Positions 7,733 to 19,777 of a stretch of DNA of 64,000 nt are shown one piece after another (position 1 is the first letter of the stretch; each line of letters opens with the position of its first letter). The notes under the pieces are model-generated. The model was not told where the DNA came from, ran no database searches, and was given only the letters and a program-made list of their open reading frames with translations. The position numbers were made by a program, and so were the translations under genes. This DNA is from Copromyces sp. CBS 386.78 (taxonomy: Eukaryota > Ascomycota > Sordariomycetes > Sordariales > Sordariaceae). Where the stretch lies: contig MU839134.1 of NCBI GenBank assembly GCA_030685235.1, forward strand, positions 1-64,000, in the 5' to 3' direction.

Positions 7733-10391
7733 GGTGACGGTTTTGGTGTCGAGACCGTAGCGGGAAACGTGAAGGAGAGCGGTTGTTCTGGTTGTATTCT
7801 TCTGTGGGCCTTGTGCGACAATGGCTCCCGGGCTTTGACTGTTCTGTCAGCGTTAATCCGTGGATGTGGTAAATGCCCAGAGTAACGTAGGTTTGCGATA
7901 TGACAAGGGTGTGTGGCAGCACGCTTTGCTCGCTCGAAGTGAGAAAGTCGACGTGGAAATAACGACAGCGGAAATGGAATGATGCTCAAGAACCCGCCAG
8001 TGTCTCGTTGATGGAGGGAGATCGCACCGTTGCCGGTATCCACTATAATACTTACTTACTTGGGAAGGTGTGGTACCGTGAGGAGGGAGGACAGTAGAAT
8101 GGTGTGGTGCGCAAATCTCGTGGGTACGTGGGAATCCAGGAAGCGACTCCGGTCTGGGTAAATCCGAGTTGGTCCTGGAGGGAGCGGATTTCGCGGTGCG
8201 CAATAGCTGAGAAAAGAAGGCAAAAGATGTCCGCTGGGTTACACCTGAGAACGGGGTGCAAGGCGGTGCGCAAGCGTTGCCCAGTTGAAGTGGAGCTGGA
8301 GTTGTGTTTTGCCAGGGCTTGGAGTTCGGGAAGCCGTCTAGGCAGGAACAGGACTGTTGGTTTCCACCAGATGGACGCCTGAGACGAACTGCACCACCTT
8401 CTACCCCAACCCTGCAACAAGCATCGCTATAGCTTAAGGTTGGAGAGAGGAGAGGCCTTTGATGAAGTCCTGGACGGCACAGGGTGATTCGGTCTATCGG
8501 CCATCCTTGCAGCTGTCATGGCACAGATCATCGCCATCTCTGCCATGCACGGTGGCTTTGCTGGGGCTATACAACAGGGCGGCTTCGGGTCTTAGGGAGA
8601 TGGAGTGGTGAAGAACTGAGGAGGACACAAGGACTCTATAGGCGTAGAAGTCATGAGAAACGAACGAGTGAAGATAACAGTGACTAACTGCCATGAGCAA
8701 ATATTCAGTCATTATTGCTTGTACGGACTCACGCGAATGAGCAAACATGCAAGCAAGACCGAGAAAGCGGAAGACAGTGACACAGGGCATAGTGGTTGAC
8801 AATAACAAGCTGAATTGACGGACCAGGCCGATACAGATATTACAGGAAACAGTATGCATTTTGATCATGAAGAAACCGGCACTGGCCAAATTTGCTTGGT
8901 GTACACGTTGGGAACTGGCAACCATACGAATTCCAAATCCGGCCGATGAAAAGCTGGATTGGTTCCGACGAGGCTGAGGGCTCAGTACACCAGGATAGGA
9001 GCCATAGAGTACTCGGCGGCTGGTTCGGGACGGGGGAGATGGCAGGTCGAGGATCGTTGTTCAGGTATTGCGTGGGTCGTTGGACTGCTCGCTGGAGAAG
9101 TACGGAAAGATATGTTGCGGTAAGTTGACGTCGGACTCGTGACAGATTGGCACCGCGGGTGGTGGTATAGGAGCACATGGGTTCATGGCAGCGGCTGGCC
9201 AAGGAAGACCTTTGTTGAGATCAGAGTTAGCACCAATTATACCAAAGGCGTAGTAAATATGGCGAAAGGAAGGAGGGAGGTGCCGGCAAGAGGCAAGTGG
9301 ACTTGAACCGATAGGAATCTCTGTTTTGCGGCGATGGTGTTGTCATGGTTCCATTGTTTTGTTGTCCTGCTCAAAGAAAGCCTCCTCCTCGAATCACCCA
9401 TGTCATGTCCTTGCTGGTCTTACTGGCCGGAATGGGAGGGAGAAATGCGAGTTTTCGCAAGAGAGTGATTGAGACGAGACGGACACAGGCATCCAAACCA
9501 GGGCCGGGGGACCACCAGGGAAAAAAAACGATGACGGACCCGAAGATCAGGATCTCATGTCATCGAGAGAAACGAATGTACCTACGTATCGATTCTTGGA
9601 AAGTTCGGACAATGAAGTGGGGGGTTACCACCAAGAAATGAAAACTTGGTGTTTTTCTGGCAGGTTGGTTGCGATCGAGTGTCTCTAGGTGAGGTCGAAG
9701 AGAAGGAACGGCCAGCGTCCAAATGCGATTGGTCTCGGGCGCGAGACAGAAAGAACTTAACCCCAAAAGATGGAAGGAAGAAAGGAAGGGCCGAGGCAGA
9801 ATGGTGTCATCGGCCATCACAGCTGCAGTTGCGGAAAGGACAGGAGCCCAATGCAGCAACCCCGTGTCCGAACAAGGAGGAGCGAAGCGGCAGCTTGCTG
9901 ATGGCCGTGATTGTTACCAAGACGTAAAATACCTGTAAATACCTCCGCCTCTGTATCCTGCCGCTGATAGCCCTTATCGTTACACTGTATTTACAGCACC
10001 ACCCTTCGACGTCAGGGTGCGACTCGCTCCTACCCCACAATCACCCCAATTCCCCAACTTGCGACACGCCGTGTCTACCCCGCAATGTGGTTTTCTTTCG
10101 AAAAACAACACGCGCGGGCATGCTGAACAAGATCACGACCATTTTCCTTCATCACGAACCGTCGTTAACTGAAGGTAAGTGGCCCCCACATTCACCCCGG
10201 CGCCGCTAAGTTAGTTGGTTTCCTTTTTGGGCGAGAGAGCAGGGCTCAGGTTGCCCTTCACAACGGCCATCATCCCGTTTACTCCCGTCAACAACAACAA
10301 ACCCCTTTCTCCCAGCTAAATCATCTTCCAATAAATCCTCTACCTCTCGGTCATCCCTCAGTCATTCTCCCGAGCTCAAACGAAGCAGCCG
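7733..10391. other. Gene-poor region; possible spliced 5' leader of the 7732 gene
   Basis: A minus-strand open stretch (about 8400-8057) reads like protein (…RLPELQALAKHN…) and ends at a perfect GTAAGTAAG donor at about 8056, so a transcribed upstream exon of the 7221-7732 gene is possible. It has no ATG and I do not call it coding. The rest (8.4-10.4 kb) has only short frames on both strands without motifs. Confidence 0.35.
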
Positions 10392-10856
10392 ATGGCAGTA
10401 CGCGCCCGTAAATCCGATGCCGAGAACGCCTTTGTCAACCCGTCGCCGGCCGCTGGGATACCCCTCTCCTGCTCCCATCCCGACGCCATCATCCATCATG
10501 AGCCCTACGTGAGAAGCACGTTTCGCATTGAGGATACCGTCGATCGATTAGAAGAACGTTGGAGCGCATCTGGCGACGATGGACGACGTCGCTCGTCGAA
10601 TGACTGCCTACAACCGCAAGACCTTCTCATAACCGAAATCCGAATCTACTGTTTGCCCGATAACGACAAGCGCCGCTTCTCTCAAGTCCGTTGGCGTGTC
10701 ACTCTCTGCACATCGCTAGGTCGTCGTTTCTCTTTTGTTCTTTCCAATCTCAATCGCTTTCCTTTCTCTCATTCCTTTTGGCTTTCCCTCCTTCTCTTTT
10801 ATCCTCCTCTTCTTCATCTTTTCCTCCTCATCTTCATGCTTTGCTTCGCTGCGTGA
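10392..10856 (+). CDS. Weak candidate small protein
   Basis: A 154-aa frame starts at an ATG preceded by a C/T- and A-rich stretch typical of fungal 5' leaders. The first ~115 residues are hydrophilic (for example IEDTVDRLEERWSASGDDG). The last ~45 residues come from a T/C-rich tract and read as Phe/Leu/Ser, which is more like an intron or 3' UTR. A GTGAGA donor lies at about 10510, so a spliced product is possible. No family is recognised. Treat it as unproven. Confidence 0.25.
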   Translation: MAVRARKSDAENAFVNPSPAAGIPLSCSHPDAIIHHEPYVRSTFRIEDTVDRLEERWSASGDDGRRRSSNDCLQPQDLLITEIRIYCLPDNDKRRFSQVRWRVTLCTSLGRRFSFVLSNLNRFPFSHSFWLSLLLFYPPLLHLFLLIFMLCFAA

Positions 10857-11812
10857 TCCCTATTTGTATCACACATACTGCTTAAAAACGGACACAACGT
10901 CGAACAAGAACCAGAACGTCCTGTTTCTCTTGACCCTCTATTAGTTGGAGGATGGCTTATGTTTACCTCAGCCGCTTCATTCCACTCTCTCGCGCTCCCT
11001 CATAATGACTGTTAAAAAACCATGTGGATCGTTGAGAAAGTGGCAATGATTTAGCTCAGAGTCACTCCTCGCCAGACAAATCCCGAAATCGTCACGCTAC
11101 GATGGATACACGCTGCCAGTAATCTACCGCTGCAAGACTGACCCTCGAACCCTGACCTTGTGCTAAAACTCTCCAGAGCTCCACCTTCAAGAAGACAGAG
11201 CAAGGCGTCACGATCGTGCGGGAAAATAGGGACCCTATGCGAACAAAGCGATACGCTGGGAATGACGAGAAACGGGCGAGATTAGAAAGTGAGACGACGA
11301 GGATGAAGGAGCATACAACGGAAACAAAGGGACCAAGCTCCTTGAGCTCCTCGTAGCGACGTAGCCCAGAGCGTAACGCTCTCTCGATCCCAGTCCATGA
11401 TTCGAAAGCGCCTCCACGACAACCACCATAGCGTCTCTCCGTCAGACCAGAACAGTTGTTTCACAGAGCGATATAGGCCTTCGAAAGCGGCTGCCGGAAC
11501 GCCGACCCTGAGAGCGAATTGATCGAAAACTCGTATATTTCCTACAAGAAAGAGGACGATTCGCGACACAAAATGAGGAGGACAAGGGGCCGCCAGCACC
11601 CAACAAATCTATACAATCGGTCTCCGCCGATACTGTTATACCAGTCTTATGTTGTCTCGATCATCCCTTCCCAAAAGCGCCTGCTCGATATACCGCAACC
11701 CGGTTAGCATTTCTTCCCCGACCGAGCCCGACGCCATGTGTCCTCCATTTGGCCCTAATCGACACCGTCCTTCTCGACATGATTCTCGACAACCCACCGA
11801 TGCCACCACCGA
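10857..11812. other. Intergenic, no gene seen
   Basis: Short frames occur on both strands (longest about 105 aa on the - strand at 11282-11599) with no recognisable motif. The region lies downstream of the hydrolase gene that ends at 11813. Confidence 0.4.
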
Positions 11813-12475
11813 TCATATCCCATTATAGATTCTCGCCGCCATCGCCGCCAGCTTCCGATTGAACCCATCATCCATCGGCATATGATGTCCGCCCTCGATC
11901 CTAAAAACCTTCCTCGCCGACGGCTCAAAGAACTCGATCATCGACTCGCCCTCGTAGTTATACGGATCGCCGCTCGCAAGCACGTGTATGCTCTCTGCCT
12001 GCACCTTGCCAAGCTCCAGACATGCCTTCGCGTACGGACTCCTTCGATCCTTCGGGTCCTTGATCCCTTGAAACGGACAGGTCGGACACACCGTGATGAC
12101 AAAGTCAACCGCTCTGTCTCCTCCCCTTTCCCGCTCGAGATGTCGCAGGAGATGCAGCGCTGCTTTGGCACCCTGCGAAAAGGCAACGATGCCGTCGAAC
12201 GGACCTTCGGTGTGGAATACTTGGAGCATATCGTCAAGAGCTGGGAACGTGTCGAGGTCCTCGAGATCGGGCGGTTGGTCGTGCATCCACTTCAGGAAGG
12301 GATCCATGCCGGCGAAGAAGGGGAGAACGCCGGGGCCGGCAGGACATTCGATGGAAGCTGTGACGTAGTGGAGGTCGAAGAACTGGGAGAGGGCGGCGTC
12401 GAGCTTGCGGGCTTGGATGCGGAAGATGTCCGGCGTGGTGCCGCCGCCGTGGATCATAAGGATTTTCGGTCGCAT
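11813..12475 (-). CDS. FSH-type serine hydrolase (alpha/beta fold)
   Basis: Single-exon gene of 220 aa starting MRPKILMIHGGGTT. The N-terminal strand-loop (LMIHGGG), the nucleophile elbow AFSQGAKAA (Ser100), an Asp in LASGDPYN (Asp170) and the late His in EGGHHMP (His197/198) give the catalytic triad and order of the fungal FSH1/serine-hydrolase family (related to yeast Fsh1-3 and human OVCA2). The residue before Phe-Ser is Ala, where the family usually has Gly (GFSQG). The length is normal for the family. The substrate is unknown; members are presumed to be carboxyl-ester hydrolases, cytosolic here because no signal peptide is seen. A GTG two codons upstream is not a credible start. Confidence 0.88.
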   Translation of the reverse strand: MRPKILMIHGGGTTPDIFRIQARKLDAALSQFFDLHYVTASIECPAGPGVLPFFAGMDPFLKWMHDQPPDLEDLDTFPALDDMLQVFHTEGPFDGIVAFSQGAKAALHLLRHLERERGGDRAVDFVITVCPTCPFQGIKDPKDRRSPYAKACLELGKVQAESIHVLASGDPYNYEGESMIEFFEPSARKVFRIEGGHHMPMDDGFNRKLAAMAARIYNGI

Positions 12476-13367
12476 GGTCACCGTGAGTAGCTACTGTGCT
12501 GCCGTTGAGGAGGATGATTGGGTGTGCGTAGTCGCACACTGTCGCGCGCCGACCTGAACGAGGGGTTTGACCGTCTGTCAAGGTATGTCTGGATTTGGTT
12601 TTGTAAACGTCGGAAGTGGCATGAAAGGCTAACGAGAATGATCCTCAGAATGTCAACCGGAAGAGAAAAGGGACGAGTTCCAGACGGGGACTTTTGAGCA
12701 TATGAGGTCCATATCTCGCCGACGTCTCCGATCTCGCCAGGGTCGCACACTCGTGGTTGCGTTACAACGGAGCCGCAAAGGGTCCTTGCATCTTACGTCT
12801 CCCAAAGCGGCAAGAAGTCTCGTCGCTGCACACGCGGTCCGAGTAGCTTGGCATAGTCGGCATGTCAGACTTTCCCCGGCATCACGATAACACAAGAACC
12901 CCCTTGTCATGGATGAGCACGACGGATGCGTGGAAGTCATATGAGAGGGCAGTCCAACCGAGCGATTGAGTATTGCCCGAAATCGGATTTCCCGGTCTCC
13001 GGAACTTGACGACTCGCTCTCTGCTCAAACACCGACCGCATCCAAGTCCAGCATGATCTACGACCCAAGCTTCGCAATCTTCTGACGAGTCCATCTGTCT
13101 TTCTTCTCCTCGCTCCATCTTCTCACATCTGTCAAGATCCTCCTCCGCCTCTGCCGCATCTCCTGGACAACCTTTCTTCCCACAACCAGGAGTATGGCCG
13201 ACATTACTAGTGATGAGTGAAACAGAACTTGAAGGCCAAACCAGATATCACGAATGCAAGCAGGAGGACATCAACAAAAGCAACTGAAAAAAAAATGAAG
13301 CCACGATTTGACAACACCACAAGCGCCGAAGTGGAGACGGCATCCACCCAAAAATTGCAAAAGAAGA
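12476..13367. other. Intergenic, no gene seen
   Basis: This is the upstream region of the hydrolase (minus) and the 3' side of the tRNA. Only short frames without motifs occur. T4/T5 runs on the minus strand just below 13368 could terminate RNA polymerase III transcription of the tRNA. Confidence 0.45.
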
Positions 13368-13441
13368 TGATCCGACCCAGGCTCGATCTGGGGACCTTCA
13401 GTGTGTTAGACTGACGTGATAACCAACTACACCATCGGACC
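13368..13441 (-). tRNA. tRNA-Val (anticodon AAC)
   Basis: On the minus strand the sequence folds as a complete cloverleaf. The acceptor GGTCCGA pairs with TCGGATC (one G-T pair), with discriminator A. There is a D arm, an anticodon stem TCAGT/ACTGA around loop CTAACAC (anticodon AAC, Val), a 5-nt variable loop, and a T stem CCCAG/CTGGG with loop ATCGAGC. There is no intron. The length is 74 nt without CCA. Oligo-T runs follow the 3' end. Confidence 0.93.
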
Positions 13442-14008
13442 GTGGTATTTGATGCTCACTGCGATAACCACATTGCCTTATGAAGCTAACATCAAAGAAG
13501 TGTCACCGAGGTGATTGCAAATCACGGCACGACACCTTAACATGTCTAGTGTACCCTTGAAAGAGCACAGCCAAAAGAATTGACGAGGTGAACGTAAGAA
13601 TTCCAGGCATCAATCAATGGCCGATGAGGCCTGAGAGACGAGACCGAGGAACAATGAGAACAAGTTGCGGGAATCATTGACGAGTGTCCCCTCTCCTCAT
13701 TCATTACTCGAGCCGCTCCCCGTCCGGTCTCCCTTAAGCGGCGATCCATGCCATTTCCCAGCCTAAAACCAAGCATATATTATTTCAACACAACGCAGCA
13801 TACAATAGCAAAAGTTGTTTATGAAACGCTCACATCAAATAGGTCCATTGCCCAAGCTGCCATTCCAGCAAACCAATTGGTGCGTGTCGAGAGCTAATAT
13901 GCTGGAGCTGGCCTCCAACCTGGAGCTGGAACTGCCCATTACCTTTCCTTGCCGTGTCGATGAGTAAAGCCCATATCTCCCCCGCGGCGCGGCGTTACAT
14001 GTCGGCAG
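13442..14008. other. Intergenic, no gene seen
   Basis: This is the upstream side of the tRNA. Two short near-repeats of GGAGCTGG-type sequence lie at about 13910-13935. No credible coding frame. Confidence 0.4.
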
Positions 14009-14817
14009 TTATTGGTGAAGAACTGCAAATGGCGTCTCGACGGTGGACTTCCACGTCAGAGGCTGACTGGCGCCACAGGGTAAGGTAAACTGGTGACACC
14101 AGTCTAACCATCCACTTGGTTGTCGCGCTGATGACTGGTAGTTTGGCTTGATCACTGTTGGCCGGTCATCTTCGACATCGGTGGCTACGCCGCGGGAATC
14201 AGAAAATGGTGATAAAGGAATATTTGTGAAGCCTGAAGGTGGTGGTGTTGATGAACATGAGGAGGCCAAGGCGGGAAAACTGGGGTAATTGGATCCTAAG
14301 GTAGGAAAAGAGGCATACGAGTGAAGTAAGCAATTATCACCACCCTCGCGGCTTCTGCCCCCGTCGCCAACATTGCCCCATCTCCCCAGGCTCCCCAGGG
14401 ATCTTAGGGTCCTAGCCCTCTCAGAGGAGGGAACCGGGTCCCCACCCGCCTCCGAAGAGGTATCTACAACTGGTCCCCTTACGTCGACGCCGTCAACGAT
14501 AGCACCGACAAGCGCAACAGCCCTGGCGCCAGCAGCCACGCCAATGAGCCTAGGACCCGCAATAAGACCGGAGCGACCACTCCAGGGGAGGATATAAAAA
14601 TGCGGGAGGCGGAGGCTCAGTTTTGCCAGGTCAAACACATATGTCCGTAGGAAGAGGTAGTCGGCTGGATGGGCGACGATGCCGCTGACATACCGTTGAC
14701 CGTGCCTCGAGAAAGGATCGGGAGTGCGGAAGCGGAGACGACGTCTGGGAAGAAGAGGGCAACAACTGACATGGCCATGCCGATGGTCGTGGCGGCAACG
14801 GTGGAGTGACAGGGCAT
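14009..14817 (-). CDS. Candidate secreted protein, exon structure unresolved
   Basis: An ATG at 14817 follows a leader-like stretch and opens a convincing signal peptide (MSVVALFFPDVVSASA around residues 16-31). This frame reaches a stop about 66 codons on. A different minus-strand frame stays open through to 14009 and reads like protein in part (LRLPHFYILPWSGRSG, then VAAGARAVALVGAIVDGVDV). I could not find a well-formed intron that joins them: a GTATGT donor lies after residue 42, but the acceptors give wrong phase or a 30-nt intron. It may be a short secreted peptide, a spliced protein of roughly 250 aa, or a broken gene. The + strand also has open frames here. Confidence 0.3.
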
Positions 14818-15472
14818 CTTGATGGTTTTGAAGTAAGGTGTCGGATGTTCTTCCGCCTGCTTTTGATGCTGCTGTAATGATGACAGTTAAAGTTGAGATG
14901 AGGTGGAAGTTGCTCGTCGTGATAAGTTTGCGGTTTGGAATCGTGGGCAGTCGGTGGTTGATGAGGAAAACAAGGCCATTATTAGGCAGAACAGCCTGAC
15001 GGTAACTTAATGGAAGTGGTGTTCTGCGAATTGGGAAAATGTTTCCTTTGCTCAATGAAACTCGCAACCTTGTCGAACGTTGCAGGAAGCCACTCAGGGG
15101 TCGGGGAGTGCTTTCCGTCCTTGTTTTTCTCCAGCCCGATGCTGTTCTTTCCATTGTCTCTGCGTTTGTTGTGGCCCAAGTCACGTTGTTCATTGTATCG
15201 ATGACCAGGAATTGTCCAGATTGAGCATGGAAACAAAAAAATAGAAGGGACTATGGTAACAACGGAGATGAATGGTTTATTGCCGACCGCGACCTCGAAC
15301 GAACTGATGCGTTGAACAAGTGATCGGAAATACAGCATCGATCCAAGGCAATCGAGCGGGCAGCTTGTGTGGACGTTCAGCCGTATAGTTGGGGGAAATG
15401 CATTGACGCTCTCCCGGGAGATGACGCGCCAGTCGGACATGCTTGTAGCGGGCGAACTGGCTGTAACCGCCC
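14818..15472. other. Unresolved region with exon-like reading on the minus strand
   Basis: Minus-strand stretches such as KHSPTPEWLPATFDKVASF (about 15105-15050) and TEDADMGGYSQFARYKHV (about 15490-15435) have biased, protein-like composition, but they have no start and no joining introns that I can defend. They could be exons of one minus-strand gene or degraded gene fragments. Confidence 0.25.
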
Positions 15473-15776
15473 ATGTCGGCGTCTTCGGTGAAAGCAATCG
15501 TGGTCGAACGTGACCCATCACAGGGCAGCATCAGTGCCCATCGCTCAAGATCAGCTTCATCAACCAAGGATTGTCATCTTCTTCCCTATGGCACGACCAC
15601 GCAGGCCGAGCACACATTGAAAAAGGGTTGCAATGAATTGCAATGGGTTGACATCAAAAATTACGACCAGAACGGCCCCGAAGGACAATTCACGGCGGCT
15701 AGCACCACGATGTGCAATGCAGGCTCTCCACCGTACTACGCGGTTTTCTTGATCTCCGCGCAGTCAGTCAAGGTAA
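15473..15776 (+). CDS. Candidate exon on the plus strand
   Basis: From ATG 15473 the frame reads protein-like sequence (for example NELQWVDIKNYDQNGPEG) with several cysteines. It ends at a canonical GTAAGT donor after SAQSVK (15776/15777). No following exon could be identified. The first part overlaps the competing minus-strand reading in 15277-15567, so at most one of them is real. No family is recognised. Confidence 0.25.
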
Positions 15777-17054
15777 GTATGAAGAAAAAAAAAGAGAGAA
15801 GAAGAGGAGGAAGAATTGGCGAGGGGAGCTGCTGTTAAATAGAGGGATTGGGTGGTCTGTGCACGAGTGCAAATTCCATGAAATTCTGGACAGCTGCTGA
15901 CGGTCTGGTTGGTCTGTCAGCTTCTGCTGCATGACGCCGGCCGTGGGACATTTGCATTTTGGATTTTGAAAATTCGATTTGGAGATCGGTCTTGCACTTT
16001 GCACCGGCATCCTCGTCAGCTCTTTCTTTCGAACTTTCTTGAACCGAATGGCAAGCACCCTGCATGGACTCCGTCAGATGCACAGCTCATGTTCTCAACA
16101 ATTTACCCCAAGATGTCAGGTTTCACTTCCCGCTGCCTTCCAAAGGAATCATCAACAAAAGAGGCCTTGAAGATATCCCAGAAAATCGCAAACCAACACA
16201 AATGGGACCATTGCTGCTGGTGACTTCTGTTCTCCGGATTCCAATGTCAGGCTAGTGTTCACGGAAGGCCGTTAGCGAACTGCCCATCCTGCCTTTGTGA
16301 CCAAGTGGACAAAACATCACGATCAACGGTTTCTGCCGCTCAAACGATGTGTCCAGGCACGTGCAAGGACAAGACATAAATGGTCCGTGCTCCTCAACAC
16401 TTCCAGGTTGCCGCAGTAGCGCTTTCTGTGGATCTTTGGAAGCCGAGACCAATCGAAAGAGCAACTGCGCTAGTCTAGACTGAGCTAGGGCCCTACGGCG
16501 GGAAAGGGAAGGTGGCGCATATCATCGGGTTTGAGCATCACCAAATAGTGGGAGGGACACAATTTGTGAAAATGGCGGAAGTTGATTCACCAATTCCGTC
16601 ACGCCGTCACCTGAGAGCTCCGACTCGACCGCTTTCCCCTTCAATCTTTGCCGTTCCTGATTCACAAACCCTCCCTGTGTTATCGCCTCCCGCGTCCGTC
16701 CTGTCTACCTGTAACCAACAGGGCGTGGATTGCGACAATCACTTACACCGACGATACCTAGACAAGCAAGATAAACACGTTGCATCACTATATTTCCTGT
16801 TAACCGCCAACTCCTCTCTATCGTTAAATCCTTTCAAGATCCTCCCTGCCAAAAACAACCCCGGCCCCGCGCGTTTCCTGTCGTTGTCCTTGTCCCGGTC
16901 AACAAGCCTACCCAACAGGACAAAGCCCCCACAATAATCCTCGTTCGATAAAAGGCAGAAATTTCCCTGTTCTCCCTCGACAACCGTCCAGCAATCCTTC
17001 CTGCCCTCATCCCCGACCGTTCGTCAGTCGAAAAGAAGCAAAGCAATCACAAAC
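15777..17054. other. Intergenic and promoter/leader of the cystathionine beta-synthase gene
   Basis: There is a poly-A/purine tract at 15780-15830 and only short frames. The pyrimidine-rich stretch at about 16600-17040, with many CCTTTC/CTCTCC runs, looks like the promoter and 5' leader of the gene starting at 17055. Confidence 0.45.
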
Positions 17055-18701
17055 ATGTGCGGCGGTACTACCAACGGCGCCGTGGAGCGCAACCCCGGCC
17101 TTACCATGTCGGCCACCGAGCTGATCGGCAACACTCCCCTCGTCCGCCTCAACAAGGTCCCCCAGTCGCTCGGTATCGAGTGCGAGGTCTACGCCAAGGT
17201 CGAGCTCTTCAGCGCCGGCGGCAGTGTCAAGGACAGGATAGCCCTTCGCATGGTCGAGGAGGCCGAGAAGGAGGGCCGCATCAAGCCTGGTGACACCCTT
17301 ATCGAGCCCACCAGTGGTAACACGTACGTTTTTGCGTCTCCCTCTCTTTGTTGCGCTTGAGACTCGTGCTGACATGCTTCCGACAGTGGTATCGGTCTCG
17401 CTCTCGTTGGCGCCATCAAGGGCTACAAGACCATCATCACCCTCCCCGAGAAGATGTCCGCCGAGAAGGTCTCCGTCCTACGTGCCCTCGGTGCCACCAT
17501 CATCCGCACCCCCACCCAAGCCGCCTGGGACAGCCCCGAGTCTCACATCGGTGTCGCCCGCCGTCTCCTCAAGGAGATTCCCAACTCCCACATTCTCGAC
17601 CAGTACACCAACCCCAACAACCCGCTTGCCCACGAGTTCGGCACCGCCGAGGAGATCTGGAAGCAGACCGGAGGCAAGGTCACTGCCGTCGTTGCTGGCG
17701 CTGGTACTGGTGGTACCATCACTGGTATTGCTCGCGGCCTCCGCAAGCACAACAAGGACGTCAAGGTTATTGCTGCCGACCCCGTCGGTTCCATCCTCGC
17801 TCTTCCCGGGAGCCTGAACGACCCCAACGCCACCGCTCCCTACAAGGTTGAGGGTATTGGCTATGACTTCATCCCCGACGTCCTCGACCGCGAGTTCGTC
17901 GACAAGTGGTACAAGACTGAGGACCGCGAGTCGTTCCACCTCGCCCGCCGCCTCATCGCCGAGGAGGGTCTCCTTGTTGGTGGTTCCTCCGGTAGCGCCA
18001 TGGCCGCCATGCTCCGCGCCGTCAAGGACTTCAACCTCGGCAAGGGCGACGTTGTCGTCGTTGTCCTCCCCGACAGCATCCGCTCTTACCTCTCCAAGTT
18101 CGCCGACGACGACTGGCTCGCCGCCAACGGCCTCCTCACCACCGAGGACGATGTCAAGACCGCCAACGACACCAACGGCATTGCCACCGTCAAGGAGCAG
18201 CAGAAGACCGAGCAGAAGAAGACCGATGACGCCTACGCCGGCGCCACCGTCCGCGCCCTCCGCCTCAAGCCCGTCACCTCGGTCCTCGCTGACTCGCCCT
18301 GCTCCGAGGCCATCGAGACCATGCGCGACAAGGGTTTTGACCAGCTCCCCGTCCTTGCCCCCACCGGCGGCAAGCTCGTCGGTCTCGTCACCCTCGGCAA
18401 CATGCTCAGCTTCATCCAGCGTGGCCGCGCCACCCCTGCCAGCCCCGTTTCCGAGGTCATGTTCAACTTCAGCCGCATCGACGAGGTCGTCACCGATCCC
18501 CGCAAGTTCGGCAACGATCTCAAGGACAAGCAGCGCAAGTTTGTCGAGATCACCATGGACACCCCCCTCGCTGCTCTCAGCAAGTTCCTCGAGTGGAACG
18601 CTGCTGCGATCGTCACCGAGAAGCAGGACGATGGTTCCAAGCCTGTCGCTGTTGTCACCAAGGTCGATCTCTTGACCTACATGGTTCGTCAGCAGTCGTA
18701 G
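17055..18701 (+). CDS. Cystathionine beta-synthase
   Basis: Condenses serine and homocysteine to cystathionine (transsulfuration), PLP-dependent, cytosolic. Exons are 17055-17323 and 17387-18701, with a 63-nt intron (GTACGT donor, GCTGAC branch, CGACAG acceptor) placed inside the TSGNTG motif; the product is 527 aa. Visible features are NTPLVRL at 26-32, the PLP lysine in GGSVKDR (Lys59), PTSGNTG at 85-91, the phosphate loop GTGGTITG at 196-203, PVGS, and GGSSGSA in the catalytic core. A linker and a tandem CBS-domain pair (about 375-525, [17 protein letters not shown] and [13 protein letters not shown]) follow. There is no heme-binding N-terminal extension, as in the yeast enzyme Cys4. Codons are strongly C-ending, which fits high expression. 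Confidence 0.96.
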
Positions 18702-19777
18702 ATCACACCTCTTACATACGTTCGAACGACCTTTGACCGCATAGAGTGGAGGATGTCATTACCAATAACACAAACAACAACGAACGACACAAGCCGCCTC
18801 CGTGAGACGTGGGATGGATTAAACGGGGGTCTTTTCTTAAAAGGATGATACCTAGACTCAACATCTATGGGCGGCTATTCTTTTTCTTTTTCTTTTTTTT
18901 TTTTTCCTTTTTCCTTGCTACTAATATTTGGAAACTTTACACCTCTGGGAGCCTTGGTTGGGCGTACTGCTCCTTACTACATTTGCTTTCGCACACATAG
19001 GATTTCTGGGTAGCATTTGGTCCGGCGTAGAAAAGGGTTCAACCCGTGCAAATGGGACGTTTTATTTTTATTGTTCATTTTTGGAGGCCTTTGACCTGCT
19101 GCTTTGTGATATCCTCCTGACTTGCCCTGCTCTTCCGGCTTTTCGTGCTGTATCGTTCGATTCACATGGCTAGGTGAGAGAACGGTTTCTTTGTAGAAAC
19201 ATTTGTCCTCTTTTTTTTTTCTATTTCCACCGGGTCGGTCTCATGAATGATGATTAAGTAGCCGTTTCCACCCAGACAATTTGGTTTTTACTCAAAAGCC
19301 AATCCTGTCACTGGATCGTTCCCGAGAAAGCTTGCGACCCGCATCAGCTCACCAGCACGATACCTGTTGAGTGGAAGCGGTACTATGAGCAGGTGGGAGA
19401 CGGCTGTACCTGGAAATGGCGCTCCTCTACCCCTACTCTTCCTTGGCAACCGAGTTTAACGACTTTAAAAGGGCTCCTTGACCTTCTGCGTGAACCTGGA
19501 GCTGAAGCTGGTAGATGCGGCTGTTGGTCAATGAGTGGAATTCGCTCTGATATCCCACGGTCCTTTCTTCCAATGCCGCTGCTTCGCAACACGTTACTGC
19601 GCTTCATGAGATGATTCAAATGATATTAGCTTATTGTTCATACTGCGTACAAGTCGTAACCCCATTCTATTTCACAACACCATCGATATGGCCCTTTCCA
19701 TGTCATACTCTACGCCCATAACCTCAATCCATCCACGCCGTCATCTATATCCCATCACGACCTATCCCACTCCAGAT
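18702..19777. other. Convergent intergenic region
   Basis: This lies between two genes that converge (3' end of the synthase and 3' end of the SRP receptor gene). T-rich runs occur at 18880-18910 and 19207-19222. No gene is seen. Confidence 0.5.

Noticed and set aside
17290..18675. Long Ser/Pro/Arg-rich frames in other phases (175, 167 and 275 codons) over the synthase gene
   Set aside because: Shadows of the C-ending codons of cystathionine beta-synthase, which explains the whole interval.
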